A DNA stretch of 64,000 nucleotides from Heliocidaris erythrogramma (lineage: Eukaryota; Echinodermata; Echinoidea; Camarodonta; Echinometridae), in assembly GCA_025617745.1 (NCBI GenBank), contig CM046862.1, positions 54,613,597-54,677,596 on the forward strand, written 5' to 3'. The translations under genes were made by a program, and so were the position numbers. Below the pieces are notes generated by a model. It did not search any database, was not told the DNA's origin, and worked only from the letters and a program-made list of their open reading frames with translations. This document shows positions 1-12,760 of this stretch, one piece after another. How positions within the stretch are numbered: position 1 is the stretch's first letter; every line of letters begins with the position of its first letter.

Positions 1-804
1 ATCTGACTGGCTGAGAGCAAATTTGTCAGTACAAATTCACCAAGACACTTGATGAAACGCCCATCCCCCCTCAACGCCTTTTTTCAGATGCCACCTCATA
101 TAAGCCAAGATAAAAAGATAGAAGAACTTTTCGTTTGTTATTATCAAGAAACACGTGAAACGTGTGTACACCTCTCTCTGTTATAACATTTATTTAAAAA
201 AAAAAAACAATATGTAAAACAAAGTTCATATGCGTTATGTTTAATGATGAGTTTCTTATGCAATGTAAATACTATATGATTTATGAATTGGTAACGAAAA
301 ATAAATGAATCATGTATCTTGAATCATGACCATAAATTTATTCTACTGATTTTCATCGCCGAAAACATCTCTCTGAAACAATTTTTCTTTCCGGAAAGCA
401 TTGCATGCGCCCCGGCCCCCGTCTTAACAAACATCATATACGTTGGTCAGGCTAGCAACGCTTTTAATGACTCAGGTTTAACCCATCTCTCGAGTTGGCC
501 TAAGTAAATTTGGTGGGTCAATACTACGGGCCGGGAAAGATTGGTTGACAACCTCAAAACAAGCTCCTGTACATGGTCCGGACTACTATGTCAAGTAAGT
601 AACTTTGACGTTATGATTTTTTGGGGTATTTCTTTCTTTCTTTTTTCTTTATTTTGTATTTTTCTTTATTTTATTATTTATTAATTAATCAATTAATTAT
701 TTATTTATATATTTATTTATTTTTTATTTTTTTTAAATCTATTTATTTATTTATTTATTTTTTTATTTTTTTTTTTTGGGGGGGGGGGGCATTTGTTTAT
801 GTGG
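1..804. other. AT-rich intergenic DNA with a decayed family A fragment
   Basis: No coding signal is seen. A short stretch near 495-595 still resembles the outer end of the family A arm (TAAGTAAATTTGGTGGGTC, then a degraded arm sequence). Between 620 and 790 the sequence becomes T-rich and ends in a T-run that passes directly into a run of eleven G. The short ORFs here are low-complexity Phe/Leu/Tyr strings. Confidence 0.6.
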
Positions 805-895
805 TATTGACCGAATTCGGCAGCTAACCGAATTCACCCCCGCAAAAGTAGGTCAAAAGTGTCTACCCTCTACCCTAAATGTAATGATATTTCGC

Positions 896-948
896 GGGCG
901 GCAAATCAAGGAGTTATCACTGAACACTCCTTGGGCAAATGCCGCCCA
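896..948. repeat. Two-step hairpin in family A outer region
   Basis: The outer arms GGGCGGCA and TGCCGCCC enclose inner arms CAAGGAGT and ACTCCTTG, so the DNA can fold into an interrupted stem. It lies between a fragment of the family A inner motif (805-870) and a complete family A left arm. It may be the remnant of a small foldback insertion. Confidence 0.5.
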
Positions 949-954
949 TGCACG

Positions 955-1779
955 GCTAGCTGTAAGAGTACACCCTGGCGGATATATTGATGTAAGTAGA
1001 TTTAATGGGTCACTAAATTGGGCCAATGGGAGCTGAAGAGATTGGTTGCCTATTTTCAGGCTCCTAGACAACTATTTTCAAGTAATCTTGACATGTGGAT
1101 TTGGCTTTTCTTTGGTTTATTGTAGTGACCGAATTCGGTAGCTAACCGAATTCAGCCCCCGTCAAAAGTGGTCAAAAGTCTCTACCCTGTAACGGGAGGG
1201 TAGACATTTTTAGGTCAGTACGAAAATGTTTTCATTATACTATATATGACAATATAAATAAACTTTAGTCGTTGATATATTTCAGAAATTGTCTTACTTC
1301 TGAGTTTTTCTTTATTATAATATTCAAAATTAAAAAGCAATTCATATTATTTAGCTTATTATAATTAATAGCATATTTTACAACAGTGATTGGAAATTCG
1401 ATTACACATGATATTTTAAAAGAATATGATATTTTGTTTGGTAATTTCAAGTTGGATGTTACATATTTTGTAATCGATCATAATTGAAAAACCATCATCC
1501 AGACTGCAGAGCAGACACGACTGCGCCAGGAAACAAATTCATTGTCATAATTCACCACATAAGACTAAATAGTCCACACGGAGAATGGCAAATGTTCAAA
1601 TGCGGAAAATTCAGCTAATTTAATTTGCAAAATAGGCCGCATTATTTGTTGTGTTTACAGCCCCGGCTTATAAATAATTCATGAGAAATTGTGTTAATCT
1701 GATTCGTGTTTGTGTAATGCACAAACCACATTTTCTTTGGAATAATTACGTTTCAAATTAAATGTCAAATTATTCCCAC
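955..1779 (+). mobile_element. Family A long-inverted-repeat element, left arm
   Basis: This is the left arm of a non-coding DNA element whose right arm (the reverse complement) starts at 1971. Shared landmarks are GACCGAATTCGG, GGTCAAAAGTCTCTACCC, ACGGGAGGGTAGAC and the cluster ATTTTGTAATCGATCATAA. Arms of this kind recur in both orientations at 19278, 27160, 27450, 29416, 33340 and 58283. No transposase was seen, so it is a non-autonomous foldback-type repeat of unknown superfamily. Confidence 0.75.
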
Positions 1780-1964
1780 TAACTGGGCGTTGTGGCGTGC
1801 GCCTGTAATCCAGCTACCAGTGGAAAGTTATAAACTGATTCAGCGGACCCAGGTTCGAGACTGAGTCATGTCTTTCGGATGGTGACATAAAAGGTCGGTC
1901 CAGACGTAAAATAATCATATCTGATTGATACACGTCTGTAAAAACCCAAGTACACACACACACT
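1780..1964 (+). mobile_element. SINE with 7SL RNA-like head, copy 1
   Basis: The 5' part reads GGGCGTTGTGGCGTGCGCC, TGTAATCC, AGCTAC. By eye it matches the 5' domain of 7SL RNA (and so the Alu head) at about 28 of 34 positions. A polymerase III B-box-like GGTTCGAGACT follows near 1850. The body (GTCTTTCGGATGGTGACAT, then an ATCATATCTGATTGATACACG stretch) is unrelated to Alu, and the 3' end is an (AC)n tail. It sits at the centre of family A between ATTATTCCC and CCCCCC, so a target duplication cannot be read inside the C-run. A second copy lies at 55557-55722 on the minus strand. The 7SL origin is inference from sequence resemblance; a tRNA-type origin of the B box is the alternative. Confidence 0.7.
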
Positions 1965-2800
1965 CCCCCCAAAATGTACTTTGTGCAATACACAAACACA
2001 AAGTCATTTGCCATTCTCCGTGTGGAATTTCTATACAGTTTTGTCAGTCTGAAGAAAGAATATCACTACATGTATTTAGTCTAATGTGGTGAATTGATGA
2101 CAATGAATTTGTTTCCTGGCGCAGTCGTGTCTGCACTGCGGTCTGCATGATGGTTTTTCAATTATGATCGATTACAAAATATGTAACAGCCAACTTGAAA
2201 TTACCAAACAAAATATCATATTCTTTTAAAATATCATGTGCAATCGAATTTGCAGTCACTGTTGTGAAATGTGTTATTAATTAAAATCATCTAAATATTT
2301 GAATTGCTTTTAATCATCAAATATTATAGTAATTAAAACTCAAAAGTAAGACAATTTCTAAAATATATCAACGACTAATGTTTATTTATATTTTCAAATA
2401 TGTTCTAATTAAAACTTGTTCCTATTGACCTAAATATTGTCTACCCTCCCGTTAAAGGGTAGAGACTTTTGACCACTTTTGACGGGGCTCAATTCGGTTA
2501 GCTGCCGAATTCGGTCACTATAATAATCCAAAGATAAACCAACTCCACACGTCAAGATTACTTGAAAATAGTTGTCCAGGAGCCTGGAAATATTCAACAA
2601 ATCTCTCCAGCTGAATTCGGTTACTACAATAAAACAAAAGGCGCTGTCACATCTTTCCGGGTAAGCCTTGCGTGTGACTGGCGGGGAGCAATTTTTGCTA
2701 CCTGCAGGTCCCCGCAGATGGTCTTCAACTGACAGTACCTAGCACGTATCTCGCCCGTGCTTGCCCGCAAGTGCGCACACAAGCCCGATTTACCCGCAGC

Positions 2801-2826
2801 CAAGTTTTGAGCATGCTCAAAACTTG
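2801..2826. repeat. Perfect 26-bp palindrome in element G
   Basis: The sequence is a self-complementary 26-mer centred on GAGCATGCTC, flanked by CAAGTTTT and AAAACTTG. It recurs in each tandem unit but is broken in unit 4 (GAGCATACTC near 8884). Its position inside GC-rich element G suggests a structural or binding site of that element, but no function can be assigned. Confidence 0.8.
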
Positions 2827-3344
2827 TCTTGCTCCGGGGGAGTTGCGGGAGATTGCCCGCATAGTTCAACGCAGAACACCAGTAGGAGACCTGTAGCGGC
2901 AGCAAGTCACAGGCAGTTAACCCGCTTGATGTACGTATCTTGCCCGTGGATCTGTGGCTATGCGTCAGAAACGCGTATCATCTGCGGGCATTCTACGAGC
3001 ATAGTACGGGGATTTTACTGGCAAGGAACGGTGTCGATACTGCCAACATCCGTGTAGCTGATCAGCTCTGCGGGCGTGGAGCGAGTTATACGAGCAAATT
3101 GTGTGCACGTTTACGGCCAGTTACTACCTTTCTGCTGGTTAGTTGAAGGTTGGATGCGGCCACGAGGCATCTCTATTTATTCTACTTCTAGTTCTGTTTC
3201 TAGACAACTCGGAGAAATGATGGTTTCTCCATCCATTCGCAATTCGCAGGCAACTCCCACGCAGAAACCTCGCAGCACCCGTATGTCACCCGTAATTAGC
3301 ACGGATCACTTTCAAAGCTCTCACGCGCCACCCACAGGAATCAT

Positions 3345-3640
3345 CGTCCCTCCCATATGCATACATTGGCCACGTTAGAGGTTGATCTGTCAAACAGTTC
3401 TGAAGTTATTGCAAGAACGAACCATTTTTTATGTACATGATGACACCTCTAACCTATGACCTGTGACCTTGAGACCCCAAAATCTAACCAGTTCATCGTC
3501 CCTCCCATATGCAAACATGGGCCAGGTTAGAAGGTGATCTGTCAAACAGTTCTTCAGTTATTGCGAGAAATAACCATTTTCATGTATATAATGACCTATA
3601 TGACCTTTGACCTTGAGACCCTAAAATCTAATCAGTTCAT
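3345..3640 (+). repeat. Minisatellite with AGGTCA direct repeats (unit 1 copy)
   Basis: A motif of about 140 bp beginning CATCGTCCCTCCCATATG repeats two to three times in every tandem unit. Each unit carries five TGACCT half-sites. In unit 1 they are at 3457-3462 and 3464-3469 (spacing 1), then 3592-3597, 3601-3606 and 3608-3613 (spacings 3 and 1). On the minus strand these are AGGTCA direct repeats of the DR1 and DR3 type, the classical binding format of RXR/HNF4-type and VDR/TR-type nuclear receptors. The arrangement repeats in all five units. Confidence 0.8.
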
Positions 3641-3846
3641 CGTCCCTCCCATATGAATACATGGGCCAAGTTAGATTTGATTTGATTTGATTTTATTCGT
3701 CAGGTATATTGCAATACAAACATAACCAGGTACCATGACAGGATAGCCCATGAATACCTGGTTATGTTTGTATTGCAATATACCTGACGAATAAAATCAA
3801 ATCAAATCAAATCTAACTTGGCCCATGTATTCATATGGGAGGGACG
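3641..3846. repeat. Palindrome with 92-bp perfect arms and 22-bp loop
   Basis: The arms 3641-3732 and 3755-3846 are perfect reverse complements around a 22-bp loop (3733-3754). They contain a likely LINE 3' tail: GACGAATAAAATC followed by AAATC repeats, preceded by a unique stretch. The same palindrome occurs in units 2 to 5. In unit 4 the loop (9807-9828) is the exact reverse complement of the loop in the other units. Confidence 0.95.
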
Positions 3847-6800
3847 CTGATCCGCCAAACGGTTTCTAAGTTATCACAAGAACCATTCACTCGTACACAA
3901 AGTTTGTGCGTCTAGCGCGTCCGTTGGACTACTGCGATTACATTTCGGACTGCACGAAGCCTTATAAAACTGAAACTTAAAACTTAATTTCCCCCCAAAA
4001 TGTACTTTGTGCAATACACAAACACAAAGTCATTTGCCATTCTCCGTGTGGAATTTCTATACAGTTTTGTCAGTCTGAAGAAAGAATATCACTACATGTA
4101 TTTAGTCTAATGTGGTGAATTGATGACAATGAATTTGTTTCCTGGCGCAGTCGTGTCTGCACTGCGGTCTGCATGATGGTTTTTCAATTATGATCGATTA
4201 CAAAATATGTAACAGCCAACTTGAAATTACCAAACAAAATATCATATTCTTTTAAAAATATCATGTGTAATCGAATTTGCAGTCACTGTGTGAAATGTGT
4301 TATTAATTATGACAATCTAAATATTTGAACTGCTTTTAATTTTTACATACTATAGTAAATAAAACTCAAAAGTAAGACAATTGCTAAAATATATCAACGA
4401 CTAAAGTTTATTTATATTTTCAAATATGTTCTAATTAAAACTTGTTCCTGCTGACCTAATAATGTCTACCCTCCCGTTAAAGGGTAGAGACTTTTGACCA
4501 CTTTTGACGGGGCTCAATTCGGTTAGCTGCCGAATTCGGTCACTATAATAATCCAAAGATAAACCAACTCCACACGTCAAGATTACTTGAAAATAGTTGT
4601 CCAGGAGCCTGGAAATATTCAACAAATCTCTCCAGCTGAATTCGGTTACTACAATAATACAAAAGGCGCTGTCACATCTTTCCGGGTAAGCCTTGCGTGT
4701 GACTGACGGGGAGCAATTTTTGCTACCTGCAGGTCCCCGCAGATGGTCTTCAACTGACAGTACCTAGCACGTATCTCGCCCGTGCTTGCCCGCAAGTGCG
4801 CACACAAGCCCGATTTACCCGCAGCCAAGTTTTGAGCATGCTCAAAACTTGTCTTGCTCCGGGGGAGTTGCGGGAGATTGCCCGCATAGTTCAACGCAGA
4901 ACACCAGTAGGAGACCTGTAGCGGCAGCAAGTCACAGGCAGTTAACCCGCTTGATGTACGTATCTTGCCCGTGGATCTGTGGCTATGCGTCAGAAACGCG
5001 TATCATCTGCGGGCATTCTACGAGCATAGTACGGGGATTTTACTGGCAAGGAACGGTGTCGATACTGCCAACATCCGTGTAGCTGATCAGCTCTGCGGGC
5101 GTGGAGCGAGTTATACGAGCAAATTGTGTGCACGTTTACGGCCAGTTACTACCTTTCTGCTGGTTAGTTGAAGGTTGGATGCGGCCACGAGGCATCTCTA
5201 TTTATTCTACTTCTAGTTCTGTTTCTAGACAACTCGGAGAAATGATGGTTTCTCCATCCATTCGCTATTCGCAGGCAACTCCCACGCAGAAACCTCGCAG
5301 CACCCGTATGTCACCCGTAATTAGCACGGATCACTTTCAAAGCTCTCACGCGCCACCCACAGGAATCATCGTCCCTCCCATATGCATACATTGGCCACGT
5401 TAGAGGTTGATCTGTCAAACAGTTCTGAAGTTATTGCAAGAACGAACCATTTTTTATGTACATGATGACACCTCTAACCTATGACCTGTGACCTTGAGAC
5501 CCCAAAATCTAACCAGTTCATCGTCCCTCCCATATGCAAACATGGGCCAGGTTAGAAGGTGATCTGTCAAACAGTTCTTCAGTTATTGCGAGAAATAACC
5601 ATTTTCATGTATATAATGACCTATATGACCTTTGACCTTGAGACCCTAAAATCTAATCAGTTCATCGTCCCTCCCATATGAATACATGGGCCAAGTTAGA
5701 TTTGATTTGATTTGATTTTATTCGTCAGGTATATTGCAATACAAACATAACCAGGTACCATGACAGGATAGCCCATGAATACCTGGTTATGTTTGTATTG
5801 CAATATACCTGACGAATAAAATCAAATCAAATCAAATCTAACTTGGCCCATGTATTCATATGGGAGGGACGCTGATCCGCCAAACGGTTTCTAAGTTATC
5901 ACAAGAACCATTCACTCGTACACAAAGTTTGTGCGTCTAGCGCGTCCGTTGGACTACTGCGATTACATTTCGGACTGCACGAAGCCTTATAAAACTGAAA
6001 CTTAAAACTTAATTTTCCCCCAAAATGTACTTTGTGCAATACACAAACACAAAGTCATTTGCCATTCTCCGTGTGGAATTTCTATACAGTTTTGTCAGTC
6101 TGAAGAAAGAATATCACTACATGTATTTAGTCTAATGTGGTGAATTGATGACAATGAATTTGTTTCCTGGCGCAGTCGTGTCTGCACTGCGGTCTGCATG
6201 ATGGTTTTTCAATTATGATCGATTACAAAATATGTAACAGCCAACTTGAAATTACCAAACAAAATATCATATTCTTTTAAAAATATCATGTGTAATCGAA
6301 TTTGCAGTCACTGTGTGAAATGTGTTATTAATTATGACAATCTAAATATTTGAACTGCTTTTAATTTTTACATACTATAGTAAATAAAACTCAAAAGTAA
6401 GACAATTGCTAAAATATATCAACGACTAAAGTTTATTTATATTTTCAAATATGTTCTAATTAAAACTTGTTCATGCTGACCTAAAAATGTCTACCCTCCC
6501 GTTAAAGGGTAGAGACTTTTGACCACTTTTGACGGGGCTCAATTCGGTTAGCTGCCGAATTCGGTCACTATAATAATCCAAAGATAAACCAACTCCACAC
6601 GTCAAGATTACTTGAAAATAGTTGCCCAGGAGCCTGGAAATATTCAACAAATCTCTCCAGCTGAATTCGGTTACTACAATAATACAAAAGGCGCTGTCAC
6701 ATCTTTCCGGGTAAGCCTTGCGTGTGACTGACGGGGAGCAATTTTTGCTACCTGCAGGTCCCCGCAGATGGTTTCAACTGACAGTACCTAGCACGTATCT

Positions 6801-9714
6801 CGCCCGTGCTTGCCCGCAAGTGCGCACACAAGCCCGATTTACCCGCAGCCAAGTTTTGAGCATGCTCAAAACTTGTCTTGCTCCGGGGGAGTTGCGGGAG
6901 ATTGCCCGCATAGTTCAACGCAGAACACCAGTGGGTGACCTGTAGCGGCAGCAAGTCACAGGCAGTTAACCCGCTTGATGTACGTATCTTGCCCGTGGAT
7001 CTGTGGCTATGCGTCAGAAACGCGTATCATCTGCGGGCATTCTACGAGCATAGTACGGGGATTTTACTGGCAAGGAACGGTGTCGATACTGCCAACATCC
7101 GTGTAGCTGATCAGCTCTGCGGGCGTGGAGCGAGTTATACGAGCAAATTGTGTGCACGTTTACGGCCAGTTACTACCTTTCTGCTGGTTAGTTGAAGGTT
7201 GGATGCGGCCACGAGGCATCTCTATTTATTCTACTTCTAGTTCTGTTTCTAGGCAACTCGGAGAAATGATGGTTTCTCCATCCATTCGCAATTCGCAGGC
7301 AACTCCCACGCAGAAACCTCGCAGCACCCGTATGTCACCCGTAATTAGCACGGATCACTTTCAAAGCTCTCACGCGCCACCCACAGGAATCATCGTCCCT
7401 CCCATATGCATACATTGGCCACGTTAGAGGTTGATCTGTCAAACAGTTCTGAAGTTATTGCAAGAACGAACCATTTTTTATGTACATGATGACACCTCTA
7501 ACCTATGACCTGTGACCTTGAGACCCCAAAATCTAACCAGTTCATCGTCCCTCCCATATGCAAACATGGGCCAGGTTAGAAGGTGATCTGTCAAACAGTT
7601 CTTCAGTTATTGCGAGAAATAACCATTTTCATGTATATAATGACCTATATGACCTTTGACCTTGAGACCCTAAAATCTAATCAGTTCATCGTCCCTCCCA
7701 TATGAATACATGGGCCAAGTTAGATTTGATTTGATTTGATTTTATTCGTCAGGTATATTGCAATACAAACATAACCAGGTACCATGACAGGATAGCCCAT
7801 GAATACCTGGTTATGTTTGTATTGCAATATACCTGACGAATAAAATCAAATCAAATCAAATCTAACTTGGCCCATGTATTCATATGGGAGGGACGCTGAT
7901 CCGCCAAACGGTTCCTAAGTTATCACAAGAACCATTCACTCGTACACAAAGTTTGTGCGTCTAGCGCGTCCGTTGGACTACTGCGATTACATTTCGGACT
8001 GCACGAAGCCTTATAAAACTGAAACTTAAAACTTAATTTTCCCCCAAAATGTACTTTGTGCAATACACAAACACAAAGTCATTTGCCATTCTCCGTGTGG
8101 AATTTCTATACAGTTTTGTCAGTCTGAAGAAAGAATATCACTACATGTATTTAGTCTAATGTGGTGAATTGATGACAATGAATTTGTTTCCTGGCGCAGT
8201 CGTGTCTGCACTGCGGTCTGCATGATGGTTTTTCAATTATGATCGATTACAAAATATGTAACAGCCAACTTGAAATTACCAAACAAAATATCATATTCTT
8301 TTAAAAATATCATGTGTAATCGAATTTGCAGTCACTGTGTGAAATGTGTTATTAATTATGACAATCTAAATATTTGAACTGCTTTTAATTTTTACATACT
8401 ATAGTAAATAAAACTCAAAAGTAAGACAATTGCTAAAATATATCAACGACTAAAGTTTATTTATATTTTCAAATATGTTCTAATTAAAACTTGTTCATGC
8501 TGACCTAAAAATGTCTACCCTCCCGTTAAAGGGTAGAGACTTTTGACCACTTTTGACGGGGCTCAATTCGGTTAGCTGCCGAATTCGGTCACTATAATAA
8601 TCCAAAGATAAACCAACTCCACACGTCAAGATTACTTGAAAATAGTTGTCCAGGAGCCTGGAAATATTCAACAAATCTCTCCAGCTGAATTCGGTTACTA
8701 CAATAAAACAAAAGGCGCTGTCACATCTTTCCGGGTAAGCCTTGCGTGTGACTGACGGGGAGCAATTTTTGCTACCTGCAGGTCCCCGCAGATGGTCTTC
8801 AACTGACAGTACCTAGCACGTATCTCGCCCGTGCTTGCCCGCAAGTGCGCACACAAGCCCGATTTACCCGCAGCCAAGTTTTGAGCATACTCAAAACTTG
8901 TCTTGCTCCGGGGGAGTTGCGGGAGATTGCCCGCATAGTTCAACGCAGAACACCAGTAGGAGACCTGTAGCGGCAGCAAGTCACAGGCAGTTAACCCGCT
9001 TGATGTACGTATCTTGCCCGTGGATCTGTGGCTATGCGTCAGAAACGCGTATCATCTGCGGGCATTCTACGAGCATAGTACGGGGATTTTACTGGCAAGG
9101 AACGGTGTCGATACTGCCAACATCCGTGTAGCTGATCAGCTCTGCGGGCGTGGAGCGAGTTATACGAGCAAATTGTGTGCACGTTTACGGCCAGTTACTA
9201 CCTTTCTGCTGGTTAGTTGAAGGTTGGATGCGGCCACGAGGCATCTCTATTTATTCTACTTCTAGTTCTGTTTCTAGGCAACTCGGAGAAATGATGGTTT
9301 CTCCATCCATTCGCAATTCGCAGGCAACTCCCACGCAGAAACCTCGCAGCACCCGTATGTCACCCGTAATTAGCACGGATCACTTTCAAAGCTCTCACGC
9401 GCCACCCACAGGAATCATCGTCCCTCCCATATGCATACATTGGCCACGTTAGAGGTTGATCTGTCAAACAGTTCTGAAGTTATTGCAAGAACGAACCATT
9501 TTTTATGTACATGATGACACCTCTAACCTATGACCTGTGACCTTGAGACCCCAAAATCTAACCAGTTCATCGTCCCTCCCATATGCAAACATGGGCCAGG
9601 TTAGAAGGTGATCTGTCAAACAGTTCTTCAGTTATTGCGAGAAATAACCATTTTCATGTATATAATGACCTATATGACCTTTGACCTTGAGACCCTAAAA
9701 TCTAATCAGTTCAT

Positions 9715-9920
9715 CGTCCCTCCCATATGAATACATGGGCCAAGTTAGATTTGATTTGATTTGATTTTATTCGTCAGGTATATTGCAATACAAACATAAC
9801 CAGGTATTCATGGGCTATCCTGTCATGGTACCTGGTTATGTTTGTATTGCAATATACCTGACGAATAAAATCAAATCAAATCAAATCTAACTTGGCCCAT
9901 GTATTCATATGGGAGGGACG
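9715..9920. repeat. Unit 4 palindrome with inverted loop
   Basis: The arms match the other units, but the loop 9807-9828 reads TTCATGGGCTATCC then TGTCATGG, the reverse complement of the unit 1 loop at 3733-3754. Because the arms are symmetrical, a flip of the whole palindrome and a flip of the loop look identical. Confidence 0.95.
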
Positions 9921-12096
9921 CTGATCCGCCAAACGGTTCCTAAGTTATCACAAGAACCATTCACTCGTACACAAAGTTTGTGCGTCTAGCGCGTCCGTTG
10001 GACTACTGCGATTACATTTCGGACTGCACGAAGCCTTATAAAACTGAAACTTAAAACTTAATTTTCCCCCAAAATGTACTTTGTGCAATACACAAACACA
10101 AAGTCATTTGCCATTCTCCGTGTGGAATTTCTATACAGTTTTGTCAGTCTGAAGAAAGAATATCACTACATGTATTTAGTCTAATGTGGTGAATTGATGA
10201 CAATGAATTTGTTTCCTGGCGCAGTCGTGTCTGCACTGCGGTCTGCATGATGGTTTTTCAATTATGATCGATTACAAAATATGTAACAGCCAACTTGAAA
10301 TTACCAAACAAAATATCATATTCTTTTAAAAATATCATGTGTAATCGAATTTGCAGTCACTGTGTGAAATGTGTTATTAATTATGACAATCTAAATATTT
10401 GAACTGCTTTTAATTTTTACATACTATAGTAAATAAAACTCAAAAGTAAGACAATTGCTAAAATATATCAACGACTAAAGTTTATTTATATTTTCAAATA
10501 TGTTCTAATTAAAACTTGTTCATGCTGACCTAAAAATGTCTACCCTCCCGTTAAAGGGTAGAGACTTTTGACCACTTTTGACGGGGCTCAATTCGGTTAG
10601 CTGCCGAATTCGGTCACTATAATAATCCAAAGATAAACCAACTCCACACGTCAAGATTACTTGAAAATAGTTGCCCAGGAGCCTGGAAATATTCAACAAA
10701 TCTCTCCAGCTGAATTCGGTTACTACAATAAAACAAAAGGCGCTGTCACATCTTTCCGGGTAAGCTTTGCGTGTGACTGACGGGGAGCAATTTTTGCTAC
10801 CTGCAGGTCCCCGCAGATGGTCTTCAACTGACAGTACCTAGCACGTATCTCGCCCGTGCTTGCCCGCAAGTGCGCACACAAGCCCGATTTACCCGCAGCC
10901 AAGTTTTGAGCATGCTCAAAACTTGTCTTGCTCCGGGGGAGTTGCTGGAGATTGCCCGCATAGTTCAACGCAGAACACCAGTAGGAGACCTGTAGCGGCA
11001 GCAAGTCACAGGCAGTTAACCCGCTTGATGTACGTATCTTGCCCGTGGATCTGTGGCTATGCGTCAGAAACGCGTATCATCTGCGGGCATTCTACGAGCA
11101 TAGTACGGGGATTTTACTGGCAAGGAACGGTGTCGATACTGCCAACATCCGTGTAGCTGATCAGCTCTGCGGGCGTGGAGCGAGTTATACGAGCAAATTG
11201 TGTGCACGTTTACGGCCAGTTACTACCTTTCTGCTGGTTAGTTGAAGGTTGGATGCGGCCACGAGGCATCTCTATTTATTCTACTTCTAGTTCTGTTTCT
11301 AGACAACTCGGAGAAATGATGGTTTCTCCATCCATTCGCAATTCGCAGGCAACTCCCACTCAGAAACCTCGCAGCACCCGTATGTCACCCGTAATTAGCA
11401 CGGATCACTTTCAAAGCTCTCACGCGCCACCCACAGGAATCATCGTCCCTCCCATATGCATACATTGGCCACGTTAGAGGTTGATCTGTCAAACAGTTCT
11501 GAAGTTATTGCAAGAACGAACCATTTTTTATGTACATGATGACACCTCTAACCTATGACCTGTGACCTTGAGACCCCAAAATCTAACCAGTTCATCGTCC
11601 CTCCCATATGCAAACATGGGCCAGGTTAGAAGGTGATATTCTGTCAAACAGTTCTTCAGTTATTGCGAGAAATAACCATTTTCATGTATATAATGACCTA
11701 TATGACCTTTGACCTTGAGACCCTAAAATCTAATCAGTTCATCGTCCCTCCCATATGAATACATGGGCCAAGTTAGATTTGATTTGATTTGATTTTATTC
11801 GTGAGGTATATTGCAATACAAACATAACCAGGTACCATGACAGGATAGCCCATGAATACCTGGTTATGTTTGTATTGCAATATACCTGACGAATAAAATC
11901 AAATCAAATCAAATCTAACTTGGCCCATGTATTCATATGGGAGGGACGCTGATCCGCCAAACGGTTCCTAAGTTATCACAAGAACCATTCACTCGTACAC
12001 AAAGTTTGTGCGTCTAGCGCGTCCGTTGGACTACTGCGATTACATTTCGGACTGCACGAAGCCTTATAAAACTGACTTAAAACTTAATTTCCCCCC

Positions 12097-12760
12097 AAAA
12101 TGTACTTTGTGCAATACACAAACACAAAGTCATTTGCCATTCTCCGTGTGGAATTTCTATACAGTTTTGTCAGTCTGAAGAAAGAATATCACTACATGTA
12201 TTTAGTCTAATGTGGTGAATTGATGACAATGAATTTGTTTCCTGGCGCAGTCGTGTCTGCACTGCGGTCTGCATGATGGTTTTTCAATTATGATCGATTA
12301 CAAAATATGTAACAGCCAACTTGAAATTACCAAACAAAATATCATATTCTTTTAAAATATCATGTGTAATCGAATTCGCAGTCACTGTGTGAAATGTGTT
12401 ATTAATTATGACAATCTAAATATTTGAACTGCTTTTAATTTTTACATACTATAGTAAATAAAACTCAAAAGTAAGACAATTGCTAAAATATATCAACGAC
12501 TAAAGTCTATTTATATTTTCAAATATGTTCTAATTAAAACTTGTTCATGTTGACCTAAAAATGTCTACCCTCCCGTTAAAGGGTAGAGACTTTTGACCAC
12601 TTTTGACGGGGCTCAATTCGGTTAGCTGCCGAATTCGGTCACTATAATAATCCAAAGATAAACCAACTCCACACGTCAAGATTACTTGAAAATAGTTGTC
12701 CAGGAGCCTGGAAATATTCAACACATCTCTCCAGCTGAATTCGGTTACTACAATAAAACA
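12097..12760 (+). mobile_element. Family A right arm of partial unit 6
   Basis: This follows the five full units without a break and is nearly identical to their arms. It runs from the inner CCAAAATGTACTTTGTGC motif to the GAATTCGGTTACTACAATAA end, where element G is inserted. The interrupted arm resumes at about 13620-13740 with the GTCAAGATTACTTG motif and the CACTAAATTTACTTACATT end. Confidence 0.85.

Larger units (their letters stand above)
1971..12096 (+). repeat. Tandem array of five ~2.025 kb mosaic units
   Basis: Units start at 1971, 3997, 6022, 8046 and 10071; a partial sixth starts at 12097. In unit 1 the order is family A right arm (1971-2636), a truncated element G (about 2637-3341), a minisatellite with a ~140-bp period (about 3345-3640), a 92-bp-arm palindrome (3641-3846), a piece of MITE C (about 3885-3962) and a short AT-rich junction. 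Units differ only by scattered substitutions and small indels, so the amplification is recent or homogenised. ORFs of 60-100 codons recur in each unit on both strands. They overlap one another, span element boundaries and have no recognisable domain, so they are not called as genes. Confidence 0.95.

Noticed and set aside
3345-3850. CRISPR-like or regularly spaced repeat
   Set aside because: The spacing is that of a ~140-bp minisatellite in a eukaryotic TE nest; no short identical repeats with unique spacers.
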